The notes: generated from the sequence alone by a model not told the origin. 20,003 bases of DNA from JAXGTD01 sp040775095 (GCA_040775095.1 JAXGTD010000078.1:1-20003), one strand, 5' to 3'; shown: positions 1-8,435, counted from the stretch's first letter. A program made the numbers and translations.

Positions 1-1
1 C

Positions 2-1024
2 AACCAGCAGAGCCAGAACGCCGAGCTGGAAGACCCCTTCATCCTGCTGCACGACAAGAAGATCTCCAACATTCGTGATCTGCTGCCGGTGCTCGAGGCC
101 GTTGCGAAGGCCGGTCGGCCGCTGCTGATCGTCGCCGAGGACATCGAGGGTGAGGCCCTGGCCACGCTGGTGGTCAACTCCCTGCGCGGCATCATCAAGG
201 TCTGCGCCGTCAAGGCCCCGGGTTTTGGCGATCGTCGCAAGGCCATGCTGCAGGACATCGCGATTCTGACCGGTGCCACCGTGATCGCCGAAGAGGTTGG
301 CCTGTCGCTCGAGAAGGCCACGCTCAACGAGCTGGGCTCGGCCAAGAAGGTCCAGGTCAACAAGGAAGAGACCACCATCATCGACGGCGCCGGTTCCGAG
401 ACCGACATCAAGGGACGCTGCGATCAGATCCGCGCCCAGGTCGAGGAGACCACCTCCGATTACGATCGTGAGAAGCTCCAGGAGCGTCTGGCCAAGCTGG
501 CTGGCGGTGTTGCCGTCATCAAGGTCGGTGCCGCCACCGAGGTCGAGATGAAGGAAAAGAAGGCGCGCGTCGAGGATGCCCTGCATGCCACTCGCGCCGC
601 GGTCGAGGAGGGCGTGGTCCCCGGTGGCGGTGTCGCGCTGGTGCGCGCGCTGTCGAAGGTCAGTGAGGTGGCCGGCGCCAACCACGATCAGGATGTCGGC
701 GTGAAGATCGCCCTGCGGGCGATGGAGGAGCCGCTGCGCCAGATCGTCATGAATGCTGGTGACGAGGCCTCCGTTGTGCTGCACAACGTCACCGACGGTA
801 CCGGCAACTATGGCTACAACGCGGCCACCGGTGAGTACGGTGACATGGTGGCCATGGGTATTCTGGATCCGACCAAGGTGACCCGTACCGCGCTGCAGAA
901 CGCCTGCTCGGTTGCCGGTCTGATGATCACCACCGAGGCGATGGTTGCCGAGGAGCCCAAGGACGAGACCCCGATGCCGGGCGGTGGCGGCATGGGCGGC
1001 ATGGGCGACATGGGCATGATGTAA
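2..1024 (+). CDS. groL: 60 kDa chaperonin GroEL, C-terminal part (5' truncated by window edge)
   Basis: Subunit of the cytosolic double-ring GroEL chaperonin, which folds proteins in an ATP-driven cycle with GroES. Reading frame 2 is open from the first bases, so the gene enters from outside; 340 residues remain of a usual ~545. Visible are part of the apical domain (NQQSQNAELEDPFILL, then VVNSLRGIIKVCAVKAPGFG), the intermediate and equatorial segment EDALHATRAAVEEGVVPGGG, whose Asp (bases 575-577) matches the ATP-hydrolysing Asp398 of E. coli, and the flexible Gly/Met tail MPGGGGMGGMGDMGMM before a TAA stop. No frameshift or missing motif is seen. groES would be expected just upstream, outside the window. 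A strong terminator follows within about 80 bases, so this is the last gene of its operon. Confidence 0.98.
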   Translation, partial: NQQSQNAELEDPFILLHDKKISNIRDLLPVLEAVAKAGRPLLIVAEDIEGEALATLVVNSLRGIIKVCAVKAPGFGDRRKAMLQDIAILTGATVIAEEVGLSLEKATLNELGSAKKVQVNKEETTIIDGAGSETDIKGRCDQIRAQVEETTSDYDREKLQERLAKLAGGVAVIKVGAATEVEMKEKKARVEDALHATRAAVEEGVVPGGGVALVRALSKVSEVAGANHDQDVGVKIALRAMEEPLRQIVMNAGDEASVVLHNVTDGTGNYGYNAATGEYGDMVAMGILDPTKVTRTALQNACSVAGLMITTEAMVAEEPKDETPMPGGGGMGGMGDMGMM

Positions 1025-1105
1025 GGCCCGCGTCCGGCGCTCGGACCATCGGGTCCGCGCGTCGTCCGCCGACGCTGGCCAGCCGGCGTCGGTGCAGGCT
1101 CCATG

Positions 1106-1138
1106 AAACCCCTGGCGTGTTGCGCCAGGGGTTTTTTT
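1106..1138 (+). terminator. Rho-independent terminator of groEL
   Basis: A perfect 12-bp stem (AAACCCCTGGCG at 1106-1117 against CGCCAGGGGTTT at 1123-1134) with a 5-base loop runs into a T7 tract at 1132-1138. It lies 82 bases past the groEL stop. On the opposite strand the stem is followed by only a short T stretch, so it may weakly stop hrpB transcription as well. Confidence 0.93.
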
Positions 1139-1196
1139 GTCTCTGCCTGGCGTCCCGGCGCGGGCCGGGTGGCACGCGCCTGTCGCCTGTGGGTGG

Positions 1197-3770
1197 CTAG
1201 TCGCGGCGCGTCGCCGCCAACCGGCGCTTGAGCCCGCCCGCGACCGGTGACGCGGTAGCGGGATCCTCGGGCCAGTGGTGTTTGGGGTAACGGCCCCGCA
1301 TCGCTTTTCGCACCTCGGCGTAGGCGCCGCGCCAGAAGCCAGACAGGTCGCTGGTGATCTGCAAGGCACGGCCCGCCGGGGACAACAGGTGCAAGAGCAA
1401 CGGCAGCCGGCCGTCGAACAGCGTCGGTGTCTCGATGGCCCCATACATCTCCTGTATCGGCACCGCCAACACCGGGCTCGGGCCGGTGCTGTAGTCGATA
1501 CGCCGTTGCGTGCCTGCCGGCGTTGTCAGCATCTCGGGGGCCAGGTGCTCGATGCGCCGAATCCGCTCCCAGCCGAGCAGGTGACCGAGGCCGTGGGCGA
1601 TGTCGATGGCGCGGACATCCGCAAGCCGCGTCTTGCCGCCGAGCCAGGGCCCGAGCCAGTCGGCCAGGTGCGCGTGCAGCCAGAGGTCGGAGAGGTCGGG
1701 CCAGCCGGCATCGGGTTGTTCCCGCGCGGCCAATGCCACGCGCCCCTGCAATTGACGCGCGCGCGGGCTCCAGCTCAGCGCCGCGGCGGGGTCGCGGCGC
1801 ACCACCTCGAGCAGCACGCGCAGCGCCTGGGTCGGGTCATCGATGGGGCGCGGACGGGCATCGAGCAGGATGGCGCCGAGGCGGGTCTCGTTGCGGGCGC
1901 TCACCCGCGCGCCAGCCTCGTCCCAGTCCAGGGTTCGGACCCGTTCAATGCGCCTGGCGGAGACGGCCTCGAGGTCGGCCGCGGCGATGGGCAACGCGGC
2001 GCGGATGCGGTTGTCGCCGTGGGCAGCGTCCAGGTTCGCGACGACCAGGTAGGGCTCGACGAGTAGCGCGTCGCCGCGCGGCAGGATCGCCCCCGTGCCG
2101 TTGGCAAGCAGGAATCGGCCCTCGCCGGATGGGCCGCCATCGCGGTTCTGCGCGATGCGCTCGGGGTAGGCGAGCGCGAGCAGCCGCCCCGGGTCGGCCG
2201 GGGCCATCGCTACGGGTGCATCGCCGGCGCGCAGGAGTTGGCGAAACTGCCGGCTGAGACGGTCGATTGCGGACAGCCGCCGTATATCCAGTGACGGCGT
2301 CGGTTGTTTCCGCCGCCAGGCGGCCAGCCCCTGCAGGCGCGGCCGCAGGTCCGCCGGGCGCGTCTGCCCCGGCTGGCTCACCCAGGGATCGCGCTCGGAT
2401 AACAGGGCGGCGAGGTCGGCCGCCAGTGCCGCGGCCGCGCCTGGCGCGGCGGTGAGCATGTGCGCCAGACGCGGGTGAGCGGGCAGGGCGGCCATGCGCC
2501 GGCCCGCGCCGGTGATCGCGCCGCTGGCGTCGATGGCCCCGAGTGCGCGCAGCAGATCCACCCCCTGGGACCAGGCCGCTGGCGGCGGCGGGTCGAGCCA
2601 GGCGAGGCCAGCCGGATCGCTCAGGCCCCAGAGTGCCAGCTCCAGCACCAGTGGGGCGAGGTCGGCGTTGAGGATCTCGGGTGGGCGATGTGCGGGTCGG
2701 CCGCGCGCCTCGGCCTGGGTCCACAGCCGCAGACAGCGCCCGGGGCCGAGTCGCCCGGCACGCCCCGTACGCTGCTCCGCGGAGCTCGCCGGAATCGGTT
2801 CAGTGACCAGCCGGGTCAGCCCGCTGCCTGGCGCGAAGCGCGGCTTGCGGGTCAAGCCGCTGTCGATGACGATACTGACGCCTTCGATGGTCAGTGAGGT
2901 CTCCGCGATGTCGGTCGCGAGCACGACCCGGCGCCGTCCGCTGCCGTCCGGGCGCAGCGCGCGATCCTGCTCTGCCAGCGACAGGCTGCCGTGCAGCGGC
3001 AGCAGATCGACGCCGGTGCCGACGCCATCGGACAGCCGCGCCAGGGTGCGATGGATCTCCGCCGCCCCGGGCAGAAACGCGAGGATGTCGCCGCCGCCCG
3101 TCGTCGCCAATGCCTCGCGCACCGCGTCTACGACGGCATCGATCGGGTCCGTCGGCGATCGGGGAACGTGGTGGACCTCCACCGGCCAGGTGCGGCCCTC
3201 GCCCTCGATGACCGGGGCGTCGCCGAGCAGGTGAGCGACCGGGGCGGTGTCGAGGGTCGCCGACATCACCAGGATGCGCAGGTCCGGGCGCAACGCCGCG
3301 GCGGCGTCCAGCGCCAGCGCGAGGCCGAGGTCGGCGTTGAGCCCGCGCTCGTGGAATTCATCGAAGATGAGCAAGCGGCAGCCGGTCAGCTCCGGGTCGG
3401 ACTGGATGCGGCGGGTCAGGATGCCCTCGGTCAGCACCTGGATCCGGGTACGCGGACCGATCCTGCGCTCGAAGCGCACCTGATGGCCGACACGCTCGCC
3501 GACCGGCTCGCCGAGCAACGCGGCCATACGCGCCGCGGCCATGCGGGCCGCGGGGCGGCGCGGCTCCAGCATCAGGATCCCGCCGTCGCCGAGCCAGTCG
3601 GCATCGAGCATGGCCAGTGGCACGCGGGTGGTTTTGCCGGAGCCGGTTGGCGCGGTGAGCACCGCGTGTCCGTGGCATAGCCGCTCGCGCAAGCGCGCCA
3701 GCAGTGGGTCGATGGGCAGCGATGGGCCGGGGAGCCGGGCCGCGGCGTGCCCGATGGCGGGGTCGTTCAT
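1197..3770 (-). CDS. hrpB: ATP-dependent RNA helicase HrpB (DEAH/DExH family)
   Basis: Superfamily 2 helicase of the DEAH/HrpA-HrpB group; the cellular role of HrpB is poorly defined, with RNA remodelling assumed. All core motifs are present: Walker A PTGSGKTT (residues 41-48), motif II DEFH (137-140), motif III SAT (170-172), motif V ATDIAETSLTIEG (285-297) and motif VI QRTGRAGR (333-340). A helicase-associated region follows, then the HrpB-specific C-terminal domain, with LSWSPRARQLQGR and a YPKHHWPEDP signature close to the end. The length of 857 aa is slightly above the usual 810-840. The ATG at 3770 fits the family N-terminus, although no strong Shine-Dalgarno precedes it. The gene converges on groEL and diverges from the oxygenase at 3899. 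Confidence 0.96.
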   Translation of the reverse strand: MNDPAIGHAAARLPGPSLPIDPLLARLRERLCHGHAVLTAPTGSGKTTRVPLAMLDADWLGDGGILMLEPRRPAARMAAARMAALLGEPVGERVGHQVRFERRIGPRTRIQVLTEGILTRRIQSDPELTGCRLLIFDEFHERGLNADLGLALALDAAAALRPDLRILVMSATLDTAPVAHLLGDAPVIEGEGRTWPVEVHHVPRSPTDPIDAVVDAVREALATTGGGDILAFLPGAAEIHRTLARLSDGVGTGVDLLPLHGSLSLAEQDRALRPDGSGRRRVVLATDIAETSLTIEGVSIVIDSGLTRKPRFAPGSGLTRLVTEPIPASSAEQRTGRAGRLGPGRCLRLWTQAEARGRPAHRPPEILNADLAPLVLELALWGLSDPAGLAWLDPPPPAAWSQGVDLLRALGAIDASGAITGAGRRMAALPAHPRLAHMLTAAPGAAAALAADLAALLSERDPWVSQPGQTRPADLRPRLQGLAAWRRKQPTPSLDIRRLSAIDRLSRQFRQLLRAGDAPVAMAPADPGRLLALAYPERIAQNRDGGPSGEGRFLLANGTGAILPRGDALLVEPYLVVANLDAAHGDNRIRAALPIAAADLEAVSARRIERVRTLDWDEAGARVSARNETRLGAILLDARPRPIDDPTQALRVLLEVVRRDPAAALSWSPRARQLQGRVALAAREQPDAGWPDLSDLWLHAHLADWLGPWLGGKTRLADVRAIDIAHGLGHLLGWERIRRIEHLAPEMLTTPAGTQRRIDYSTGPSPVLAVPIQEMYGAIETPTLFDGRLPLLLHLLSPAGRALQITSDLSGFWRGAYAEVRKAMRGRYPKHHWPEDPATASPVAGGLKRRLAATRRD

Positions 3771-3832
3771 CTGGGCATTCTGCCGAATTGTGGCGGGCCC
3801 TGCTCAGACCGGACGCACCCGGTCCACCCGCA

Positions 3833-3862
3833 TTGACCCGGCCGGACCCCAATCGCGACAAT
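3833..3862 (+). promoter_or_regulatory. Putative sigma-70 promoter of the 2OG oxygenase unit
   Basis: TTGACC (3833-3838, 5 of 6 to the -35 consensus) is followed after 18 bases by GACAAT (3857-3862, 4 of 6 to the -10 consensus). A start near 3869 would give a leader of about 30 bases. It sits in the 128-base divergent gap with hrpB. Judged by eye only. Confidence 0.5.
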
Positions 3863-3898
3863 AGCGCAAATGCCGTTTCCCCTGAGGTCACCACGATC

Positions 3899-4513
3899 AT
3901 GCCCCTTGCCAGCGCCGAACGCACCATCCAACCATTATCGACGATTCGCGAGGTCAACCCTGGCAGCTTCGTCTTCGAACGCCATCAGGCGCTGCCACCG
4001 GCCTTTTGCGATGAGGTCATTGCGCGCTTCGAGGCGCACCCCGAGCAGCAGTACGAGGGGCGCATCGGTCAGATCCAGGAACGCGATCGCGCGATCAAGC
4101 AGACCACCGACCTGGTGGTCAGCAATAAGGAAAATTGGAAGGACGCCGACGAGATGTTCTTCCGCTCCCTGGCTGCGGCGCTGCGCGAGCTTCGTGAGAC
4201 CTTCCCCTATTTCAAAGGCCCGTTCAAGGACATGGGCTACCAGGTCCAACGCTACCTGCCGGGAGAGTTCTACCACTGGCACATCGACGGCGGCAGCCAT
4301 GAGTTCAGCCAGCGTCAGCTGGTGGCGTTGTGGTATCTGAACGATGTGCCTGGACCCGGCGGCGAGACCCAGTTCCTCTATCAGGACATCAGCGTGCGCC
4401 CCGAACGCGGCAAGCTGGTGTTGTTCCCGCCGTTCTGGACCCACGAGCACCGCGCCGCGCGGCTGGATGCCGGGGTCAAGTACATCGCGACGACCTGGGT
4501 CGTGTTCGCCTGA
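3899..4513 (+). CDS. Fe(II)/2-oxoglutarate-dependent oxygenase, prolyl 4-hydroxylase (P4Hc)-like
   Basis: 204-residue cytosolic protein with the double-stranded beta-helix metal site. The HxD pair is H128-I129-D130 within FYHWHIDGG, and the distal metal His is H184 in THEH, eight residues before G192 as in this family. K194 stands where the 2-oxoglutarate-binding basic residue is expected. The segment GPGGETQFLY matches the usual GGET core. The ATG at 3899 is preferred to earlier in-frame starts because those would overlap the antisense start of hrpB and the promoter; GAGG at 3884-3887 is an acceptable if distant ribosome site. The substrate cannot be told from sequence. The receiver-like gene starts 5 bases after the stop, so the two are probably co-transcribed and translationally coupled. 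Confidence 0.87.
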   Translation: MPLASAERTIQPLSTIREVNPGSFVFERHQALPPAFCDEVIARFEAHPEQQYEGRIGQIQERDRAIKQTTDLVVSNKENWKDADEMFFRSLAAALRELRETFPYFKGPFKDMGYQVQRYLPGEFYHWHIDGGSHEFSQRQLVALWYLNDVPGPGGETQFLYQDISVRPERGKLVLFPPFWTHEHRAARLDAGVKYIATTWVVFA

Positions 4514-4518
4514 GCCGC

Positions 4519-4938
4519 GTGGCCGTGTCGCCCGATCGCACCGCCGCGCCGCGCCTGCTCGCGATCATCGAGCTGGGCGGATACCCCAACTTCATGCCGC
4601 TGTATCGCCGGCTCGGGTTCGATGTCGAGCTGGTCCAGTCCCAGCGCAAGGCGCAGGCGGCGCTGAAGAAGGCGCTGCCCGATGTCATTGTCGCCGAGTA
4701 CAATTTCCAGTCCGACTTCCGCGACCGCAGCAGCAATCTTGAGACATTGATGGCCCGGCTGCAGCGCCATCCCCAGGTGCGCGTGATCTGCCTCCATCCG
4801 CCCGAGCACGCGGTCAAGCTCGAGGCGATGTGCACCCGCTTCCCGGTGTTTGCCGCACTGCCGCTGCCGGTGCACGAGGCGGCGCTGGAGGATGCACTGC
4901 ATCGCGCGCTGCGGGACCCACCTCCCCAGGAGACCTGA
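4519..4938 (+). CDS. Conserved hypothetical protein, receiver-like fold without phosphorylation site
   Basis: 139 residues from GTG 4519 (GTG 4525 is the alternative). I do not recognise a named family. The order of hydrophobic strands and helices resembles a response-regulator receiver domain: LLAIIE (13-18), helix PLYRRLG, FDVELVQ (34-40), helix RKAQAALKKAL, DVIVAEYN (55-62), VRVICLHP (87-94) and ALPLPVHEAALEDAL (113-127). If so, Glu60 replaces the phospho-acceptor Asp and Leu116 replaces the conserved Lys of the KP motif, so it would be a pseudo-receiver. It follows the oxygenase by 5 bases without a clear Shine-Dalgarno, which suggests reinitiation. No output domain, signal peptide or membrane segment is present. 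The open frame and codon use support a real gene; the fold is inference. Confidence 0.72.
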   Translation: MAVSPDRTAAPRLLAIIELGGYPNFMPLYRRLGFDVELVQSQRKAQAALKKALPDVIVAEYNFQSDFRDRSSNLETLMARLQRHPQVRVICLHPPEHAVKLEAMCTRFPVFAALPLPVHEAALEDALHRALRDPPPQET

Positions 4939-4948
4939 TTCCGGTGCC

Positions 4949-4972
4949 GCGGGGCGGCGCGCGCGGCCCCGC
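4949..4972. terminator. GC-rich hairpin between convergent genes (possible bidirectional terminator)
   Basis: GCGGGGC (4949-4955) pairs with GCCCCGC (4966-4972) across a 10-base loop in the 44-base gap between the receiver-like gene and mepA, which converge here. There is no T tract, so termination is only suggested by position. Confidence 0.3.
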
Positions 4973-4982
4973 CGCCGCCGGC

Positions 4983-5876
4983 TCAGAATCCGGACAGCAG
5001 CGCCCGGCAGGCGCTCGGCGGCGGTGCCGGCTCGGACTTGGACGGCTTCTTGCTCGGGGAGCGCGCCTCCGCGCTGAACCACCAGGCGAGGTCGGAGCCG
5101 CATCCGGATCCCGCCGGCACCGGCGCCTGCAGCTTGCAGCCTGGGCTATCCTTCGGGCACTTCAGACGCACGTGGAAGTGCGCGTCGTGCCCCCACCATG
5201 GGCGCAGCTTGTGCAGCCAGCCGTTGTCGTTCCCGGCGGAACGACACAGCGCGCGCTTGATCCCCGGATTCACAAAGATACGGTCGACGGCCGGGTCTTC
5301 GGCGGCGGTTCGCAGCAGCCAGCGTTGATCCGGTCCCCAATTCGGGCCGAGCTGCAGGCCGCTTGGGTCGAGCATACTGGGCGGGTCGCGCCGCTCGGGC
5401 GTCGAGCGCCGCGCATCCGCTGCGGAATCCGCGAGCGTGAACCAGATGTCGACATCGAGCCCGTTCTGGTGGCTGCGATGCGACGAGGACATCAGGCCGC
5501 CGCGCGGCTGGGCCAGGTCACCGACCATGACCAGTCGGCCGTTGTGCCGTTGCATCGCGCGTCCGAGTCGTTCGACCAGCCGAACGTTGTCGGGGTGGCC
5601 GTAGTAGCGGTTGCGATTTCGCCGGATGCTGACGTATCCATCGCCTTCCGGCGGCAAAGCCTCCGCCCCGCCGATGCACCCGTTGGACGGGCCGCCAATC
5701 GCTGCTGGCCGGCCGGGCGCGGTGGTCTGGATGCGTGACCAGGGTGATTCCGCGGCCGTGGTCGGACCCGCCGCCGCGAGCGCGCCGACCAGCAACAACA
5801 CCGGGACGAAGAAGCGGCCACCGCGGGGCGGCGTGCCTGATGCGGGAAAACGCGTGCGCGCGGACCGTACTGCCAT
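4983..5876 (-). CDS. mepA: Penicillin-insensitive murein endopeptidase MepA (peptidase M74)
   Basis: Periplasmic zinc peptidase of the LAS group that cleaves D-alanyl-meso-diaminopimelyl cross-links in peptidoglycan. The 297-residue product starts with a signal peptide: basic n-region, hydrophobic stretch FFVPVLLLVGALAAAG (22-37) and likely cleavage near TTAAES. The metal motifs are intact. SHRSHQNGLDVDIWF holds H136 and D143 (E. coli H113 and D120), and WWGHDAHFHVRLKCP holds H230, H233 and H235 (E. coli H206, H209 and H211). Several cysteines (67, 211, 240, 247, 259, 290) fit the disulfide-rich family. The C-terminal tail after about residue 270 is Ser/Lys/Pro-rich. GGAGAG about 6-7 bases upstream of the ATG supports the start. 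Confidence 0.95.
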   Translation of the reverse strand: MAVRSARTRFPASGTPPRGGRFFVPVLLLVGALAAAGPTTAAESPWSRIQTTAPGRPAAIGGPSNGCIGGAEALPPEGDGYVSIRRNRNRYYGHPDNVRLVERLGRAMQRHNGRLVMVGDLAQPRGGLMSSSHRSHQNGLDVDIWFTLADSAADARRSTPERRDPPSMLDPSGLQLGPNWGPDQRWLLRTAAEDPAVDRIFVNPGIKRALCRSAGNDNGWLHKLRPWWGHDAHFHVRLKCPKDSPGCKLQAPVPAGSGCGSDLAWWFSAEARSPSKKPSKSEPAPPPSACRALLSGF

Positions 5877-5938
5877 GACCGTCTCTCCGGTGATGCGGGG
5901 GATGCGTGGGTGGTTGTAAGAGGGGGGACAGCCACGCG

Positions 5939-5944
5939 ATTCTA
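5939..5944 (-). promoter_or_regulatory. Putative -10 element for mepA
   Basis: TAGAAT on the minus strand matches 5 of 6 positions of the sigma-70 -10 box, giving a leader of about 55 bases to the mepA ATG. No good -35 hexamer lies 16-18 bases upstream, so the promoter would be weak or activator-dependent. Confidence 0.35.
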
Positions 5945-5949
5945 GCCCG

Positions 5950-5979
5950 AAAAGAGGGCCTCGCGCTGGTGGGGCGAGG
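5950..5979 (-). terminator. Possible terminator of the SLC13 permease gene
   Basis: On the minus strand CCTCGC (5979-5974) pairs with GCGAGG (5964-5959), followed after a few bases by CTCTTTT (ending at 5950). It lies just past the permease stop at 5997. The stem is only 6 bp and the T run is offset, so support is moderate. Confidence 0.35.
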
Positions 5980-5996
5980 GGTGCGCTGGCGGCGCC

Positions 5997-7784
5997 TCAG
6001 AACGGCCAGATCAGCGGCACCAGCCCAATCGTGACGGCACCGACCAGCAGCGTCGCTGGGATGCCGACTCGCAGAAAGTCAGAGAAACGATAACCGCCGA
6101 CGTTGAAAACCATCAGGTTGGTCTGATAGCCGATCGGGGTCGCGAAGCTGGCCGAGGCGGCGATCATCAGCGTGACCATGAACGGCGTCGCATCGACGCC
6201 CATGATCCTGGCGGTATCCATCGCGATTGGAAACACCAGCACCGCGGCGACGTTGTTGGTCGCCAGCGCCGTCAACACGGCGGTCGCGACGAACACGAGA
6301 GCGAGCGACAGCCAGGGCATCCCTTGCGCGAGCTCGATCAGCGAGCCGGCCAGCAGCGAGGCGGCACCGGTCTTCTCCAGCGCGGCGCCGATGCCAAACG
6401 AGGTCGCGATCACCACCAGCACCTGCCAGTCTGGCGCGCGCCGGGCGACGCGACCGACGGTGCAGCGGGTAAAGATCATGGCGCCAGCGGCGAGCAGCGC
6501 CGCCTCGAGCATCGAGAGCAGCTCGGTGGCGACCAGCAACACCATCGCGGCGACGATGGCCAGCGCGATCGGCGCCCGCGCGTGGGTCAGCGGGTGGTCG
6601 TCGCCGAGCTGGCTGACCACGAGGAAGTCGCGGGAGTTGCGCTGTTGCAGCGCGAACTCCGGTCGGCATTCGAGCAAGAGGGTGTCGCCGGGGGCCAGTG
6701 CGATGTCGCCGATCTTGCGTTCGATGCGCTCGCCATTGCGCGACAGCGCGATGATGACGGCGTTGTAGCGTGAGCGGAAGCGTCCCTCGCGCACCGTGAG
6801 GCCGATGAGCGGACACTTGTTCGACAGCACCGCCTCGACAAAGCAACGGTCCTGGCGCGGGCCGCCAAGCTTGAATACCTGATCCGTGGCCGGGACTAGA
6901 CCCCGCGTGCGTTGCAGGTCGAGCACCGAGTCGACGACGCCGGCGAACACCAGTCTGTCCCCGGCCTGCAGCACCTCCTGGGACGAGACGGCGGGCATGA
7001 TCTGGCGGCCGCGCTCGATCTCCACCAGGAACAGGCCCGGCAGCTGGCGCAGCCCGGCCGCCTCGATACTCTTTCCGATCAGCGGACTGGCCGGCTCGAC
7101 CAACATCTCGACGGTGTAGCGACGCACGTCCTCGAAGCTCGCGGCGGCCGAACTGCGTTTCGGTAGCAGCCAGCCCCCGGCCAGGGTCAGGAACAGCAGC
7201 AACGTGACCGCGACGGGCAGCCCGATCCAGGCCAGCTCGAACAGCGTGAAGCCGGGTGCTCCGGTGCGTGCCGTGTACAGCCCGTCGACCACGAGGTTGG
7301 TGCTGGTGCCGATCAGGGTGCAGGTGCCGCCCGCGATGCTGGCGTAGCTGAGCGGGATCAACAGGCGCGAGAGCTCCAGACGGTGCCGCTTGGCCCAGTC
7401 CAGTACCGCCGGGATGAAGATCGCGACCACGGGGGTGTTGTTCAGAAACGCGCTCAGCGCGGCCACCGGCACCATCAGACGCAACCGTGCCCCGGTCTCC
7501 GTGCTGGGCCGCCCGAGCAGTGATTGGCCGATCCAGCCGACCGCGCCGGTCTCGGTCAGTCCGGTGACGACCACGTAGAGGACCGCCACGGTCAGCATGC
7601 CCGGGTTCGAGAAGCCGGCGAGGGCCTCGGCCGGGGTCAGCACGCCGCCGACCAGGAGCAGCGTCAGCGCACCGGTGGTGACGATGTCGGGTGCGATGCG
7701 GGTGCGTACGAAGAGCACGAAGCAGAACACCACGATCGCGATGCTGAACCAGCCCTGCCAGCCAAGGGATTCGATGGCTTCCAT
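5997..7784 (-). CDS. SLC13/DASS-type anion permease with two TrkA-C (RCK-C) domains
   Basis: Inner-membrane transporter of 595 residues in the ion transporter superfamily. Hydrophobic segments fill residues 10-205 and 403-595 in two inverted halves. Each half has the substrate and cation signature: LNNTP (114-118) with IGTSTN (158-163), and TNNVA (509-513) with ATPIGYQTN (548-556). Between the halves lie two cytosolic TrkA-C domains, about 221-295 (PLIGKSI, LQAGDRLVF) and 308-390 (CPLIGLTVREG, LAPGDTLLLE), as in YfbS-like members; these usually gate transport in response to a ligand. The substrate cannot be assigned (sulfate, dicarboxylate and other anions occur in the family). The ATG at 7784 is 21 bases after the upstream gene's stop, so the two are likely one operon. 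Confidence 0.93.
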   Translation of the reverse strand: MEAIESLGWQGWFSIAIVVFCFVLFVRTRIAPDIVTTGALTLLLVGGVLTPAEALAGFSNPGMLTVAVLYVVVTGLTETGAVGWIGQSLLGRPSTETGARLRLMVPVAALSAFLNNTPVVAIFIPAVLDWAKRHRLELSRLLIPLSYASIAGGTCTLIGTSTNLVVDGLYTARTGAPGFTLFELAWIGLPVAVTLLLFLTLAGGWLLPKRSSAAASFEDVRRYTVEMLVEPASPLIGKSIEAAGLRQLPGLFLVEIERGRQIMPAVSSQEVLQAGDRLVFAGVVDSVLDLQRTRGLVPATDQVFKLGGPRQDRCFVEAVLSNKCPLIGLTVREGRFRSRYNAVIIALSRNGERIERKIGDIALAPGDTLLLECRPEFALQQRNSRDFLVVSQLGDDHPLTHARAPIALAIVAAMVLLVATELLSMLEAALLAAGAMIFTRCTVGRVARRAPDWQVLVVIATSFGIGAALEKTGAASLLAGSLIELAQGMPWLSLALVFVATAVLTALATNNVAAVLVFPIAMDTARIMGVDATPFMVTLMIAASASFATPIGYQTNLMVFNVGGYRFSDFLRVGIPATLLVGAVTIGLVPLIWPF

Positions 7785-7789
7785 GCGGT

Positions 7790-7805
7790 GCTCGGCGTGC
7801 CGAGC
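7790..7805 (-). repeat. Intercistronic inverted repeat before the permease
   Basis: GCTCGGC (7790-7796) and GCCGAGC (7799-7805) form a compact hairpin filling most of the 21-base gap between the hypothetical gene and the permease. As RNA it would sit where the permease ribosome site should be, and no clear Shine-Dalgarno is visible there. It may modulate translation of the second gene. Confidence 0.45.
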
Positions 7806-8402
7806 TCAGCCGCCTCGCTGCAGCGCCTCGTAGCGCGCCTTGAACGCCTCCTGCCGCAGCCGCTCGGCCTCCTGCTCGGTGGCGAGCAGCGGCCCGTCCT
7901 GCCAGGTGCCGCTGGCATGGTCGAAGACCGAGAAACGCCAGCCCTTGCCGACCCGGAACACCTTGGTCACGTCGTTGCCGGCCTGGGTCATGGCCTCCAT
8001 CTTGCTCATGCCTGCCGCCGGGGCAGAGGCAGCCCCCGTGGCGGCGGCCGAGACCGCGTCGCTGTCGGCGGGCGTCTCGTCGCGGAAGCGGAACTGGGTG
8101 TTCTGGATCTCGCCGTGCAGGTCCATCTCCACGGACTCGACGTCCGGCAGCCGGCTCAGGATGTAGCCGGCCATCATGACGCCGAGCTTCTGATTCTCGT
8201 TCTCGAGCGCGCTAAGCAGCTTGTCCGCGACGATCTGGCAGCGCTGCAGCCGGTCGGGGGCATCCACCCAGTCACGACTCATCTGCCAGCCCTTGTCCAT
8301 GTCGCTGTCGAGCCGGGCGAAGAGCTCCTCGCCGTCGGCGACGACCGGATCAGGCACGTTCAGGGTGTAGACTTGATCATCGACGATGGCTTTCAGGATC
8401 AT
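7806..8402 (-). CDS. Conserved hypothetical protein, cytosolic
   Basis: 198 residues, family not recognised. The N-terminal ~100 residues look folded (MILKAIVDDQVYTLNV, then a largely helical part ending GYILSRLPDVESVEMDL). A low-complexity Ala/Ser-rich linker follows (about 112-130, AVSAAATGAASAPAAG), then a C-terminal part with GKGWRFSVFDHASGTWQDG and a charged helix. No signal peptide or membrane segment is seen. The ATG at 8402 is chosen over GTG 8432 because GGAG (complement of 8410-8413) lies 7 bases upstream. Position as first gene before the permease suggests a shared transcript, perhaps an accessory or regulatory role, but no function is claimed. Confidence 0.82.
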   Translation of the reverse strand: MILKAIVDDQVYTLNVPDPVVADGEELFARLDSDMDKGWQMSRDWVDAPDRLQRCQIVADKLLSALENENQKLGVMMAGYILSRLPDVESVEMDLHGEIQNTQFRFRDETPADSDAVSAAATGAASAPAAGMSKMEAMTQAGNDVTKVFRVGKGWRFSVFDHASGTWQDGPLLATEQEAERLRQEAFKARYEALQRGG

Positions 8403-8435
8403 CCGCGGGCTCCGTTGACTGCATACTGGCACCGT

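Noticed and set aside
1275..3680. Several plus-strand frames of 60-276 codons opposite hrpB
   Set aside because: They are mirror frames of a high-GC gene, Arg/Ala/Gly-rich, without ribosome sites or domains.
3704..3898. N-terminal extension of the first oxygenase
   Set aside because: It overlaps the hrpB start and the promoter, with no family similarity; ATG 3899 gives a normal domain length.
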